Positions 1-8,330 of a DNA stretch of 64,000 bases are shown here, one piece after another. Origin of the DNA: DTU053 sp012520115 (lineage in GTDB: Bacteria > Bacillota > Clostridia > Oscillospirales > Acutalibacteraceae); contig JBMNNB010000003.1 in the NCBI GenBank assembly GCA_050953725.1, forward strand, positions 620,001 to 684,000, read 5' to 3'. Position 1 is the first letter of the stretch; every line of letters starts with the position of its first letter. The notes beneath the pieces were generated by a model. That model saw only the letters and a program-made list of their open reading frames with translations. It was not told where the DNA came from and searched no databases. The translations under genes were made by a program, and so were the position numbers.

Positions 1-909
1 CTCAATTACCTTTTTGTCCGTAAGGTCAAGATAGGCCTGATTTTCGGATATAGCTATCTTTGCATCGATTTTGATATGAAAGGTAAACTGTCCGTTCTCG
101 TACGAAAAGGACTTCTTGCCCTTGTCCTCGAGAATCTCAATAGAGAGGTCGTCGGTCACCGTATCTCCGACGGAAAGGCTCATAATGCCGCCCTCCACCA
201 TACTCTCTACCATCAGAAAATACCTTGCCTCATGTGGCCCTAAAAAGCCCACCAGCTTATCGCCCTTCAATATGGCAAGGCCGTTTGCCTCGGAGACCTC
301 CATGGTGCCCTCGTTGGCCCTGTGAATGGCCGGCAGAACCGCCGCTCTCTTGGGCGAGTTAATATCGTTATAGATTTGAAAGAGCTGTGCTTGTATTGTG
401 GTGGAGGTGAACTTGTTGTCCTCTCTGATTATGTCGTTAAGCCTCAGAGCCATGATGCCCTTGTCTTCCTTTGCGCTGTGCAGTATTACCGACGCCGTCT
501 CCTCCTGAGAAATGGCAACGGTAATCGTTTCACGGCACTCTGCGTCACGGATGAACCATTCAATGACTTCGCTTATCCCGTAATCGGTTGCGAACTTCTG
601 ACTGATAATGAGAACCTGAGGGCTGCCGAAGAACAGCTTGTCCTCCTCCTTGCGCTTGGCGTTCCTGACGGCCTCAAACAGGGTCTGCCCGTCCGTAACG
701 ACGATTCTGCTTGATATTCCGCTCTCATCGCTGGCGCCGGAGAGGTCCGCCACCTCGTGAGTCAGAACATACCTGTTGTACTTTTCGTCAAAGTCCACCG
801 CAACGCCGACGACAATACTCAGCTCATCCGTGTCCTTGTAGTTCCAGCAGCCTGCAAGGGGCAGAATCAGAGCAAAGCATAACACTAAACGGAGTATTTT
901 TCTAATCAA
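1..909 (-). CDS. GerC-family spore germination lipoprotein (3' end cut by window)
   Basis: Partial CDS running off the left edge. It starts at a TTG directly abutting the gerA stop codon, with AGGTG eight bases upstream, so it is translationally coupled. The N-terminus is a lipoprotein signal with lipobox LAGC followed by WNYKD, the usual opening of Ger(x)C proteins. The next 280 residues show the GerC pattern (VVGVAVDFDEKYN, then GQTLFEAVRNA and a LFFGSPQVLIIS strand). GerC subunits are membrane-anchored lipoproteins of the inner spore membrane that work with GerA and GerB in nutrient germinant sensing. The order here is A then C; a B subunit would have to lie further left or elsewhere. Confidence 0.9.
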   Translation of the reverse strand, partial: MIRKILRLVLCFALILPLAGCWNYKDTDELSIVVGVAVDFDEKYNRYVLTHEVADLSGASDESGISSRIVVTDGQTLFEAVRNAKRKEEDKLFFGSPQVLIISQKFATDYGISEVIEWFIRDAECRETITVAISQEETASVILHSAKEDKGIMALRLNDIIREDNKFTSTTIQAQLFQIYNDINSPKRAAVLPAIHRANEGTMEVSEANGLAILKGDKLVGFLGPHEARYFLMVESMVEGGIMSLSVGDTVTDDLSIEILEDKGKKSFSYENGQFTFHIKIDAKIAISENQAYLDLTDKKVIE

Positions 910-2454
910 TCAGTTTTCACCTGCCTTGCGGGTCAGATTATCGGTCAGCCTGTCGGGGCGCTCCTTCATTGTGTGCCACGGCGACCTGACAAAGATATCT
1001 TTTAGATTTTGAAGCTTTAATGTGCCGTCAAGCATGGTCTGCTCGACCGTAAAGGACGTCAGATTGTTGATATGGATAATCATAATGCTGAAGCCAATAG
1101 CAAGTCCGAAAAAGCCGAAGGTTGCGGCAAGCAGCAGAAAGAAGAAGCGGTAAACCACAATGGGCGAGTTCAGTTTTGGCACCAGAAGGCTCGTAATGCC
1201 CGTGGAGGCGACTACGATTATCATGGGAGCGGATACAAGGCTCGCCTCGACCGCAGCCTGTCCTATGACGAGGGCGCCGACGATACTCAGGGTCTGACCT
1301 ATGCTCGAGGGCATGCGCACGCCCGTTTCTCTCAGCACGTCGAAAATAAGCAGCATTATGACCGCCTCAATAGCCGCCGGGAAGGGCACCCTCTGCTGCT
1401 CCATTGCGATTCTGATAAGCAGCGGCAAGGGCAGCATCTCCTGATGATAGGCCACGATTGCTATATAGAATGCGGGGATTGAAATGGTCAGCAAAAAGGC
1501 GGCCATACGCAGCATACGGGCAAAGGACGAGTAGTAAAAGCTGAAGTAATAGTCCTCGCTGCTTTGAAAGTTCTCTATGAAAAGGTAGGGCAGCGTCAGC
1601 ACCATGGGCGTGCCGTCGACCATTATCGCAATGCGCCCCTCAAGGAGCTTTGCCACCAGGGAGTCCGGCCTTTCCGTGTAGCCTACGGTGCGGAAGGGGC
1701 TGAGGCGGTTGTCACGAATAAGCTCCACAATATAGTTGGAGTCCAGCACGCCGTCAATCTCTATACTCTGAATCTTCTTAATAACGTCATTAAGAATGTT
1801 CTTGTTCACGACATTTTCCAGATAGCAGATGCAGACCCTTGTCTCAGTCACCCTGCCCACCGTCAGAAGCTTGGTTTTAAGCTCATTCGAGCGCACACGC
1901 TTTATAACAAGGGAGAGGTTCTTTAAAAGTCCCTCGGTAAAGCCCTCCTTCGGGCCGCCGATGACCTTTTCGTTCTCCGGCTCCTGTACTGCCCTGCCGG
2001 CGCATTCCCTTGTGTTAAGAATTACCGCTTTGTCGCAGCCTTCGGCAAAGACTGCCGTGTCGCCGGAGGTTACGGCCTCCACAACCTCCTTAAAGCTGTC
2101 GCTCAGGCAAGCGTCACAGATGTTTATTATGCTTTTACGCAAGGCATCCGTGACCTCGACATCGGGGTCGGGGCTTACCTGCATAAGGGGGGTTATCAGA
2201 TTGTCGTTGACGATTTCACGGTCTATCATGCCGTCACAGAAGACAAGGAAGTACCGCTGCTGAAGCCTGCCATCGCTTACGACCTCCTTGTAGCTGACAA
2301 TGTCCATGTCGGCAAAGATTTTTCGGCAGACCGCTATATTATCATTCAGAATCGGGCTCATCTTAATCTGCTCAAGGGGCGTGTTGAGGCTTGTAACGGC
2401 CTTCTCACGCTCCTTTTCCCTTTTCTCCAACATCCTTCTCAAAAACCCAAGCAT
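910..2454 (-). CDS. GerA-family spore germination protein
   Basis: 514 residues, normal for GerA/SpoVAF proteins. There is a soluble N-terminal half (about 1-300) with the family's YLENVVNKNILNDV and DGVLDSNYIVELI segments. A membrane half (about 305-470) contains the PFPAAIEAVIMLLIFDVLRE and GQAAVEASLVSAPMIIVVA stretches typical of the family. The ATG is preceded by AGGAG at good spacing. GerA proteins sit in the inner spore membrane and, with GerB/GerC, form nutrient receptors. It is followed without a gap by a GerC gene. A sigma-G-like promoter lies upstream, which fits forespore expression. It could be a SpoVAF-type paralogue instead of a receptor A subunit; the GerC neighbour favours a receptor. 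Confidence 0.93.
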   Translation of the reverse strand: MLGFLRRMLEKREKEREKAVTSLNTPLEQIKMSPILNDNIAVCRKIFADMDIVSYKEVVSDGRLQQRYFLVFCDGMIDREIVNDNLITPLMQVSPDPDVEVTDALRKSIINICDACLSDSFKEVVEAVTSGDTAVFAEGCDKAVILNTRECAGRAVQEPENEKVIGGPKEGFTEGLLKNLSLVIKRVRSNELKTKLLTVGRVTETRVCICYLENVVNKNILNDVIKKIQSIEIDGVLDSNYIVELIRDNRLSPFRTVGYTERPDSLVAKLLEGRIAIMVDGTPMVLTLPYLFIENFQSSEDYYFSFYYSSFARMLRMAAFLLTISIPAFYIAIVAYHQEMLPLPLLIRIAMEQQRVPFPAAIEAVIMLLIFDVLRETGVRMPSSIGQTLSIVGALVIGQAAVEASLVSAPMIIVVASTGITSLLVPKLNSPIVVYRFFFLLLAATFGFFGLAIGFSIMIIHINNLTSFTVEQTMLDGTLKLQNLKDIFVRSPWHTMKERPDRLTDNLTRKAGEN

Positions 2455-2485
2455 AGCGACTCCTTTTAATACAAATGGTCTTTGT

Positions 2486-2514
2486 TATTATGCAGAGAAT
2501 TTAATAATTTATTC
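2486..2514 (-). promoter_or_regulatory. Sigma-G-like promoter for the ger operon
   Basis: On the minus strand GAATA (2510-2514) is followed 17 bases later by CATAATA (2486-2492). This fits the Bacillus sigma-G pattern (GYATR, 17, CATNNTA) with one mismatch in the -35. It sits about 30 bp from the gerA start. Promoter calls from one sequence are weak, but the gene function fits. Confidence 0.4.
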
Positions 2515-2569
2515 CATTTTAAAAGGACAATTGTTTGCCTCGACCCTGCCTGATATTCAAATCTGAAAA

Positions 2570-2830
2570 CACTCCGCCGCCCGCTCAAATTCAGACTGCG
2601 CCCCGCCGTCCCCGCCCCGTCGCACGACCGACAGCGAAAACAGACATACCCGCACCCCGCCGCCGTGGGGAATGCTGTCTTTGACGCCACCCCGCATGCT
2701 CCTCGCCCGACCGGCATCGCCTGCCGAAGCCGACAAGCCCCGCCGCCCCTACCGTCACAGGGAGGGGACAAAGGCTGCCCAAAAACTGAGGAGCAACGCA
2801 AAACCCCCCGCCGTCCCCGCCCGGCGCCCA
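2570..2830. other. C-rich non-coding island 1
   Basis: Between the ger operon and the GDPD terminator lies a strongly C-rich stretch on the plus strand, full of CCCCGCC and CCGTCCCCGCC runs. It is open in several frames on both strands, but the translations are low-complexity Pro/Arg/Gly and no frame has a good ribosome site. It resembles the other C-rich islands at 27965-28140, 36760-37500 and 58050-58530. Nothing coding is supported here. Confidence 0.6.
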
Positions 2831-2868
2831 AACAAAAAAACGGGAAGCAAACCTAAGTCTGCTTCCCG
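2831..2868 (-). terminator. Rho-independent terminator of GDPD gene
   Basis: A perfect 9-bp stem (CGGGAAGCA 2841-2849 with TGCTTCCCG 2860-2868) is followed on the minus strand by a T7 run. It lies just after the GDPD stop codon. Confidence 0.9.
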
Positions 2869-2883
2869 ATGTTATCCGCTGTT

Positions 2884-3720
2884 TTAAGCCTTTGTTCTTT
2901 CCTGCGGCCTGATTCTGTTTGTAGTAATATACCTTACCCCGAGGTCATAGAGCCTGTCACAGAGCCATCTGTTATCGATAGTCCATGCTGCGGGCGTAAG
3001 GCCGGCATCAATGACTTGTGCTATCTTTTTATGATTCTTCCACTGCTCGCCGTTAAAGGCAACCGCCGCATTCAGCTTTTCAGCCTTTTCAATGGTATCC
3101 TCGCCGATTTTGTTCACAAGGAGCCAAAGCTCTGCGCTTTCCGACATCCCTCTGAAAAGCTCTAAAGTGGAATAGCTGAAGGATATAATAATCGCACTTT
3201 CGGTAAGATTCCGCTTCTCGAGCATCTCCCAGAGCCTTTTCTTATCCTCCTCGCCGCCGCCCTTTACCTCAATCATCGGGCGCATCGAGTATTGCTCGCA
3301 GACGTCGAGAGCCTGCTCCAGCGTGGGGATTTTCAGATTCGGATAATCCGGTATATGCTTGCCCTTTTTAATGTCAAACTCCAGCAGCTCGGCGTATGTA
3401 TAGTCGCTGATTTTGCCCTTTCCGTCGGTGGTGCGGTCTATGGTGTCGTCGTGCATCAGCACCCATACCCCGTCCTTTGTGGGGTAGACGTCGAACTCGC
3501 AGGCATAGTAGCCCGCCTGACCGGCCTTTTTCAAAGCGGGCAGAGTATTCTCCGGTGCAACGGACGACAAGCCACGGTGCGCCGTGTAAAATATCGGGTT
3601 CTCAGTCGTATCTGCATTGACGGCTCTGCTCGCCCTCGTCCTTCGTATGAGGACAAAGCACAGAACCGCCGCAATTACGACGGCAAAAAGAATTATAAGC
3701 GCAATTATCTTTTTCCTCAT
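2884..3720 (-). CDS. Membrane-anchored glycerophosphodiester phosphodiesterase
   Basis: 278 residues. An N-terminal membrane anchor (about 5-25) precedes a GDPD barrel: AHRGLSSVAPENT supplies the catalytic His and Glu region, and EFDVYPTKDG plus LMHDDTIDRTTDG carry the metal-binding Glu/Asp and second His. GDPDs hydrolyse glycerophosphodiesters to sn-glycerol 3-phosphate and an alcohol, here probably outside the membrane. The ATG has AAGGGG eight bases upstream. It is a single gene with its own terminator. A second, soluble GDPD lies at 54622-55338. Confidence 0.92.
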   Translation of the reverse strand: MRKKIIALIILFAVVIAAVLCFVLIRRTRASRAVNADTTENPIFYTAHRGLSSVAPENTLPALKKAGQAGYYACEFDVYPTKDGVWVLMHDDTIDRTTDGKGKISDYTYAELLEFDIKKGKHIPDYPNLKIPTLEQALDVCEQYSMRPMIEVKGGGEEDKKRLWEMLEKRNLTESAIIISFSYSTLELFRGMSESAELWLLVNKIGEDTIEKAEKLNAAVAFNGEQWKNHKKIAQVIDAGLTPAAWTIDNRWLCDRLYDLGVRYITTNRIRPQERTKA

Positions 3721-3780
3721 AGAACACGCCCCTTAATTTGTCTGCCGTTTAATTATATCACAAAAAGCATAAACATATAG

Positions 3781-3804
3781 CAAAAAGCCGCAGATATCTG
3801 CGGC
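3781..3804 (-). terminator. Terminator of ddh
   Basis: The perfect palindrome GCCGCAGATATCTGCGGC (3787-3804) is followed on the minus strand by TTTTTG, right after the ddh stop codon. Confidence 0.85.
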
Positions 3805-3810
3805 CTGAAT

Positions 3811-4686
3811 TTATACAAGAGCCTTAATAAGCTCGTCCGTGTCGCCGTAAAGGAAGTCGATAGGCGGTATCTGAATCATGGTGTAGCAGCCGGGGGCCTG
3901 CTTTACGACCGCACGGGCCGAAGAAGCGAGAATCTGACCCGTGAGAGCGGGATTGTTAATGCTCATATTGAACTCCGCCCGCTGATTGTCGGTAGAGCCC
4001 GAAACGCCCTTTCTGAAAATATTCACGCCGTGTCCCATATCCTTTAAGGCGTCAACGCTGTCAACGAGGGCAACATGGGTCTCGTCATGGGCAAAGTATT
4101 CGTCCTCTTTTATGGCCCTTGCCACCTCATCAAAGTCCGCACCGTCTTCAAGCTCAACATAAACCATGCGCTTGTGAACGCCCGCACCGGAGGGTATGGT
4201 CATGGAGAGTGCGTTCTTCACGCCCGAAACAGCCTTTACCGCAACGGTGTGACCCATGCTCATGCCGGGGCCGAAGTTCGTATATGTAATACCTCTCGGA
4301 ATCATGGCCGTCATAAGCGCCCTTACAACGGAGTCGCTGCCGGGGTCCCAGCCGGCGGACATAATTGCGCTTGCGTTATTCTCCTTAGCAACGGCGTCGA
4401 GCTTTAAACGAACCTCTGCGATATTGGTATGTATATCATAGCTGTCTGCGGTGCAGATGCCCTTTGATAAAAGCTTTGAAGCTAATTCGGGAACGCTGCG
4501 GCTGGGCGAGCAAAGAATCGCCACATCCACATCCTTTAAGTCGTCTATATTCTTAATAACCGGCACATCCACATCGACATCCCTTGACGATACGACGCAG
4601 CTTAAAGCCAAATCCTCAGACCTTTTAACAGCTTCGTAAACCGCCTTGCCGATGTTGCCGAAGCCCACTATTGCTACTCTTATCAT
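3811..4686 (-). CDS. ddh: meso-diaminopimelate D-dehydrogenase
   Basis: 291 residues. The N-terminal Rossmann motif is VGFGNIGKAV. Family landmarks follow: AGWDPGSDS, GPGMSMGHT, KAVSGVKNALSMTIPSG, and near the end RKGVSGSTDNQRAEFN. The enzyme reductively aminates tetrahydrodipicolinate to meso-DAP with NADPH and ammonia, a one-step branch of lysine and peptidoglycan precursor synthesis. The start ATG follows an AGGGG site. It is monocistronic with its own terminator. The lysine-riboswitch transporter at 7105-9906 belongs to the same metabolic area but is not in the operon. Confidence 0.95.
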   Translation of the reverse strand: MIRVAIVGFGNIGKAVYEAVKRSEDLALSCVVSSRDVDVDVPVIKNIDDLKDVDVAILCSPSRSVPELASKLLSKGICTADSYDIHTNIAEVRLKLDAVAKENNASAIMSAGWDPGSDSVVRALMTAMIPRGITYTNFGPGMSMGHTVAVKAVSGVKNALSMTIPSGAGVHKRMVYVELEDGADFDEVARAIKEDEYFAHDETHVALVDSVDALKDMGHGVNIFRKGVSGSTDNQRAEFNMSINNPALTGQILASSARAVVKQAPGCYTMIQIPPIDFLYGDTDELIKALV

Positions 4687-4810
4687 AATACCCCTGCTTT
4701 CTTAAACAGCTAAAGTCTGCGAATGTGAGGCCCCCAGATGGTAAACCCCAAAATCCGTTCCTAAATTTTACACTCTCCAAAGCCGCAAGTCAAGAAAATA
4801 AGCCTGCCCA

Positions 4811-4841
4811 AAATAAAAAGCCCGACGGGTAATCGTCGGAC
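4811..4841 (-). terminator. Terminator of the phosphodiesterase/MFS operon
   Basis: An 8-bp stem (4820-4827 with 4834-4841, one G-T pair) is followed by TTTTTATTTT on the minus strand, just after the transporter stop codon. Confidence 0.85.
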
Positions 4842-4850
4842 TTTGGGTTT

Positions 4851-6059
4851 TCAACTGTGCCGGAAGGCTCTCCATTTTTTTGTGAGTGCAAGGCAGATAA
4901 GCCCGCCGGCAAGGGCGACTGCGCCCCAGAAGAATATCATGCTGCGCCAGCCGAACTGCTCGGTGTAAGCCGCCATGCCGTAGGCGGACACCGCACTGCC
5001 CAAATAAGTGAACGAATTGAACATGCCCGACACAAGGGAAATCCGCCCGAATTTCTCATAGTGGCTCGGCACCAGGCAGATGAGCATCAGGTTCACGCCG
5101 TGCATCGTGCCGATTAGCAGAGATATCAGCACCACCGTCAGCACCGGGTTTTTCTCACGGAAGAGCGCAAGCAGCAGGGCGGAAACAGCTCCCACGCAGA
5201 ATATAAGTCCCGCAAGATACAGCTCGTTGTGCACCCTTTTCCGATAAATCCACGTCACGATATAGAAAACGGCTATGCTGAACATGGGGAAGACTATGCC
5301 TGAGAATATCGATATGTTTACACTTAAATTGAAGGTCTCGGAAATCAGCGAGGGCATCCATGTGGACACGCCGTCCCTTAAAAAGCCCTGCAAAATAATC
5401 GCAACAATTATGCCAACAATCATAAACGACCAGGGGAAGGTCCTGCCGCCTTCCTTCTTTTTTACGGTCTTAGCGTCGAGGGTAATTTTGGGGCATTTGA
5501 AAAGCCAGATTATTTCCATCACCGCAGCTGCCGAGGCACAAGCCACAAAGACCGCCCGCCAGCCGCTCAAGGTAATCAGCAGCGGCGCCGTCAGATACAC
5601 GGCAATCGTGCCGAAGCTGCTGCCCCAGGACACAAGCATGACCGCCTTTTTGTAATCCTCAACCGAAAAGACATTCGTCATTATCTTGACAAGCGGCGGC
5701 CACATAAAGGCCTGCGCCAGACCGTTAATGCTCCAGCAAACAGTCATCTGATAGGGATTCTTGCAAAGAGGGATTGACAGGTTCATTAAAATCGTGGTGA
5801 TAAAGCCTATCGAAATCATCCTTTTCGGCTGGATTTTATCGCCCAGCCAGCCGCTTAATAGCTGTCCGCAGCCGTAAAAAACTGCGCTGCCCGTTACGGC
5901 GAGGGACGCAGTAGATTTCAATATGCCCTCACTCTGAATTATCTCGGCGATAACCGCCCCGAAGTTGATTCGGGTCACATAGCTTGTAAAGTACACAAAC
6001 GTAAAAAGCGCCATGAAGAAGTGCGTTTTACGCTTTGCCTGTTTTGATTCAGCGTACAA
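4851..6059 (-). CDS. MFS transporter, organophosphate:phosphate antiporter-like
   Basis: 402 residues with about 12 membrane segments. The YFTSYVTRINFGAVI opening and NGLAQAFMWPPLVKIM match the GlpT/UhpT-type (OPA) branch of the MFS. It begins at TTG within GGGAGGGTAACATTG and overlaps the end of the upstream phosphodiesterase by 11 bp, so the two are translationally coupled. OPA carriers exchange organic phosphates for inorganic phosphate. With an AlkP-superfamily phosphodiesterase as partner, a likely role is uptake of glycerol phosphate or a related phosphate ester; the substrate is inference. Confidence 0.85.
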   Translation of the reverse strand: MYAESKQAKRKTHFFMALFTFVYFTSYVTRINFGAVIAEIIQSEGILKSTASLAVTGSAVFYGCGQLLSGWLGDKIQPKRMISIGFITTILMNLSIPLCKNPYQMTVCWSINGLAQAFMWPPLVKIMTNVFSVEDYKKAVMLVSWGSSFGTIAVYLTAPLLITLSGWRAVFVACASAAAVMEIIWLFKCPKITLDAKTVKKKEGGRTFPWSFMIVGIIVAIILQGFLRDGVSTWMPSLISETFNLSVNISIFSGIVFPMFSIAVFYIVTWIYRKRVHNELYLAGLIFCVGAVSALLLALFREKNPVLTVVLISLLIGTMHGVNLMLICLVPSHYEKFGRISLVSGMFNSFTYLGSAVSAYGMAAYTEQFGWRSMIFFWGAVALAGGLICLALTKKWRAFRHS

Positions 6060-6813
6060 TGTTACCCTCCCATTCCTCCGGGATTTCAGCGCCGTGCATG
6101 GCGGCTATGGTGGGGGCTATGTCCTTAATCGACAGGCCGTGCAGCTCCCTGCCCTTCTCAAAGCCTTCGCCGAGGAAGAAAATCGGAATAGTCATATCCT
6201 CAGGGCAGTCGGTCCCGTGGGACCTGCCGTGACCGCCGTGGTCCGCGGTCAGTATAATATTGTATTCGTTATCTAAAACGGCCATTATATCCGCAACCAT
6301 ATCGAGGGTCTCGTTCTGTGAGAATATATATTCCTCGCTGCCCCAGCCGAAGTCATGGCCGGCTGCATCCTGCCAGCCCAGATACAGAAATGCAAAGTCT
6401 ATGTCAGAGCCTTTAAGCCATTCCTTCGTCCTCTCGCAGAGGTATCTGTTGGAGTCGGGGTAACCGTACTTCTTGCCGGAATGATACTCACTTCGGCAGA
6501 CCGAGCCGGGTCTTGCAAGGTCCCTTATCTGCTCCCAGTTAAAAAGCATCGCACAGCTCTGACCCACTTTATTAAGCACTTCGCAGAGGCCCTCTATAGG
6601 TCTTACCTGAGGCATATATGTATTGGTGGTGATGCCGTGCCTTTCCGGGCCTACGCTGTGGAACAGCGACATGTGGCAGGGCAGGGTGACCGAGGGCATG
6701 ACCGTCTGTGCGTCCGTGCAGTAGGTGCCGTTCTTTTTAAGATAGCCTGTAAGGCTGTGGTCTTGCATAAAGTCCGGCCTCATTCCGTCAGAGAGAATCA
6801 ATAAGGTTTTCAT
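6049..6813 (-). CDS. Alkaline-phosphatase-superfamily phosphodiesterase (NPP type)
   Basis: 254 residues. It opens LLILSDGMRPDFM (metal-binding Asp), then TLPCHMSLFHSV with the likely catalytic Thr in the VMPSVTLP stretch. It continues with GWQDAAGHDFGWGSEEY (Asp and His ligands) and TADHGGHGRSHGTD (second Asp-His pair and a further His). No signal peptide is visible, so it is probably cytoplasmic. The family hydrolyses phosphomono- or diesters such as nucleotide pyrophosphates or glycerophosphocholine. It is first in a two-gene operon with the OPA-like transporter. Confidence 0.87.
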   Translation of the reverse strand: MKTLLILSDGMRPDFMQDHSLTGYLKKNGTYCTDAQTVMPSVTLPCHMSLFHSVGPERHGITTNTYMPQVRPIEGLCEVLNKVGQSCAMLFNWEQIRDLARPGSVCRSEYHSGKKYGYPDSNRYLCERTKEWLKGSDIDFAFLYLGWQDAAGHDFGWGSEEYIFSQNETLDMVADIMAVLDNEYNIILTADHGGHGRSHGTDCPEDMTIPIFFLGEGFEKGRELHGLSIKDIAPTIAAMHGAEIPEEWEGNIVR

Positions 6814-7035
6814 TCAGCTATCCCCTTTAAAACAAACTTTATTAAAACCGCCGTGGAAATTAACGCAGCGGTTCTTTCGCCGCCATTTGCCCTTACATTA
6901 TTCTTTTAGCTAAAATTTGTCAATAGTATGCGGGCTAAAATTGCGTCATTCGGCAAAAAACCTCAAAGCATGCCGCTTTGCACACCGAATAACACGTAGA
7001 AAGGCTCAACTAAGCGTCTAAAATGAAAAATGCTG

Positions 7036-7064
7036 TTGACAGATTTAGTATCATATTGTATACT
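7036..7064 (+). promoter_or_regulatory. Sigma-A promoter of the lysine ABC operon
   Basis: TTGACA (7036-7041), a 17-bp spacer and TATACT (7059-7064) form a near-consensus housekeeping promoter about 40 bp upstream of the lysine riboswitch. Confidence 0.85.
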
Positions 7065-7104
7065 CTCTATACAAAAATTTAATATTATGACCTCACTTAA
7101 TAGG

Positions 7105-7279
7105 TGAGGTAGAGGAGCGGTATTTATTAGTCCTTGCGGAGCGTGAGCAGCTGTGAGGCAGGGAGAAGGAAATATCGCCGAAGCATATGGTATTGCTCGG
7201 TATTATATGCTGGGTCTGCAGTGAATAACTGCAGGACTGTCTCAATAAATGACCCGGTTTATTGAGTTGCGCTATCTCA
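7105..7279 (+). ncRNA. Lysine riboswitch (L box) aptamer
   Basis: The leader contains the conserved lysine aptamer blocks in order: GAGGTAGAGGAGCG, AGGGAGAAGG, CGCCGAAGCATATG, CGGTATTATATGCTGGGTC, and GACTGTCTC before GCTATCTCA. The closing P1 helix is TGAGGTAG (7105-7112) with CTATCTCA (7272-7279). An upstream hairpin, CCTCAC with GTGAGG (about 7090-7109), could compete with P1. L boxes sense lysine and shut off biosynthesis or transport genes. Here it precedes a terminator and an amino-acid ABC importer, so lysine is the predicted substrate. Confidence 0.93.
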
Positions 7280-7350
7280 TTCTGGGAAGTAGGGGGTTTA
7301 TGTACATCTGTATGCTGCATAGTACAATGCAGTGATAACTTTGCAGACAA

Positions 7351-7377
7351 GCCACCCGGACAAGGGTGGCTTTTTTT
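7351..7377 (+). terminator. Riboswitch-controlled terminator
   Basis: GCCACCC (7351-7357) pairs with GGGTGGC (7364-7370), followed by T7. It lies between the aptamer and the first gene of the transporter operon, as expected for transcription attenuation in high lysine. Confidence 0.9.
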
Positions 7378-7406
7378 AAAAACCAAAAAAGGATGAGGAA
7401 TGGATT

Positions 7407-8267
7407 ATGAAGAAAAAACTTTTCATGGTAATTGCGGCTTCATTAGCAGTACTTATGTTGTTATCCGGCTGCACTAAAAAGCCCGATGATCAGAGCACCA
7501 CGGCAGCAGGCGAGCAGACTACGGCAGCAGCGGACAATACCTTCAAGGTAGGACTTGAGGCAGGCTACGCACCCTTTAACTGGACCCAGCTTGACGACTC
7601 CAACGGCGCCGTTAAGATTCAGAATTCTGCGGAATATGCAGGCGGCTATGACGTTGAAATCGCAAAGCGCATAGCAGAGAGCCTCGGCAAAGAGCTTGTA
7701 ATCGTCAAGACCGAGTGGAACGGCCTTATTCCGGCACTGACCTCCGGCAAAATCGACGCTATCATAGCAGGCATGTCACCGACAGCCGAGCGTAAGGAGA
7801 GCATCGACTTCTCGGATGTCTACTACACCTCGGACCTTGTAATAGTCGTTAAGAAGGGCGGCAAGTATGACAACGCTTCTGCCTTAAAGGATTTTGAGGG
7901 AGCAAAGATAACCGCTCAGCTCAATACCTTCCACTACACAGTAATCGACCAGATTCCCGGCGTAAAGAAGCAGACCGCAATGGATGACTTCCCGGCAATG
8001 AGAGTTGCTCTTGAGTCCGGCATCATCGACGGTTATGTTTCCGAGCGTCCCGAGGCAGTCAGCGCTGAGGCAGCAAACAAGAACTTTAAAATGATAACCC
8101 TTAACCCGGGCTTCCAGACCTCTCCCGAAGACACCGCAATAGCAGTCGGTGTAAAGAAGGGCAGCGACCTGACAGAAAAAATTAACGAAGCATTGGCAAA
8201 AATACCTGAGGAAACCCGCATACAGCTTATGGATAATGCGATTAAGAACCAGCCGTCAGCTGAATAA
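7407..8267 (+). CDS. ABC transporter substrate-binding lipoprotein, predicted lysine
   Basis: 286 residues. A lipoprotein signal ends in LLSGC, followed by a Thr/Ala-rich linker. The rest is an extracellular solute-binding family 3 fold: FKVGLEAGYAPFNW, GGYDVEIAKRIAESLGK, and LIPALTSGKIDAIIAGMSPTAERK. It captures a polar amino acid at the outer membrane face for the downstream permease and ATPase. Lysine specificity is inferred from the L box in its leader, not from binding residues. A hairpin after its stop codon probably raises its expression above the membrane subunits. Confidence 0.92.
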   Translation: MKKKLFMVIAASLAVLMLLSGCTKKPDDQSTTAAGEQTTAAADNTFKVGLEAGYAPFNWTQLDDSNGAVKIQNSAEYAGGYDVEIAKRIAESLGKELVIVKTEWNGLIPALTSGKIDAIIAGMSPTAERKESIDFSDVYYTSDLVIVVKKGGKYDNASALKDFEGAKITAQLNTFHYTVIDQIPGVKKQTAMDDFPAMRVALESGIIDGYVSERPEAVSAEAANKNFKMITLNPGFQTSPEDTAIAVGVKKGSDLTEKINEALAKIPEETRIQLMDNAIKNQPSAE

Positions 8268-8277
8268 ATTGTCCTGT

Positions 8278-8305
8278 AACCGGGTGCAGTTTCCTGCGCC
8301 CGGTT
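8278..8305 (+). terminator. Intercistronic hairpin / partial terminator
   Basis: A 12-bp stem (8278-8289 with 8294-8305, one G-T pair) follows the binding-protein stop codon but has only a short T run. Such hairpins commonly give partial termination and mRNA stabilisation between binding protein and permease genes. Confidence 0.6.
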
Positions 8306-8330
8306 TTGCAATCTGAGAAGGTGTAAAAAA

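Noticed and set aside
2591..2831. Open frames of 60 to 120 codons between gerA and GDPD
   Set aside because: Low-complexity translations from C-rich DNA, no start signals, several frames open at once.
7093..7386. 97-codon minus-strand frame opposite the leader
   Set aside because: It is antisense to the lysine riboswitch and terminator, whose conservation explains the sequence.
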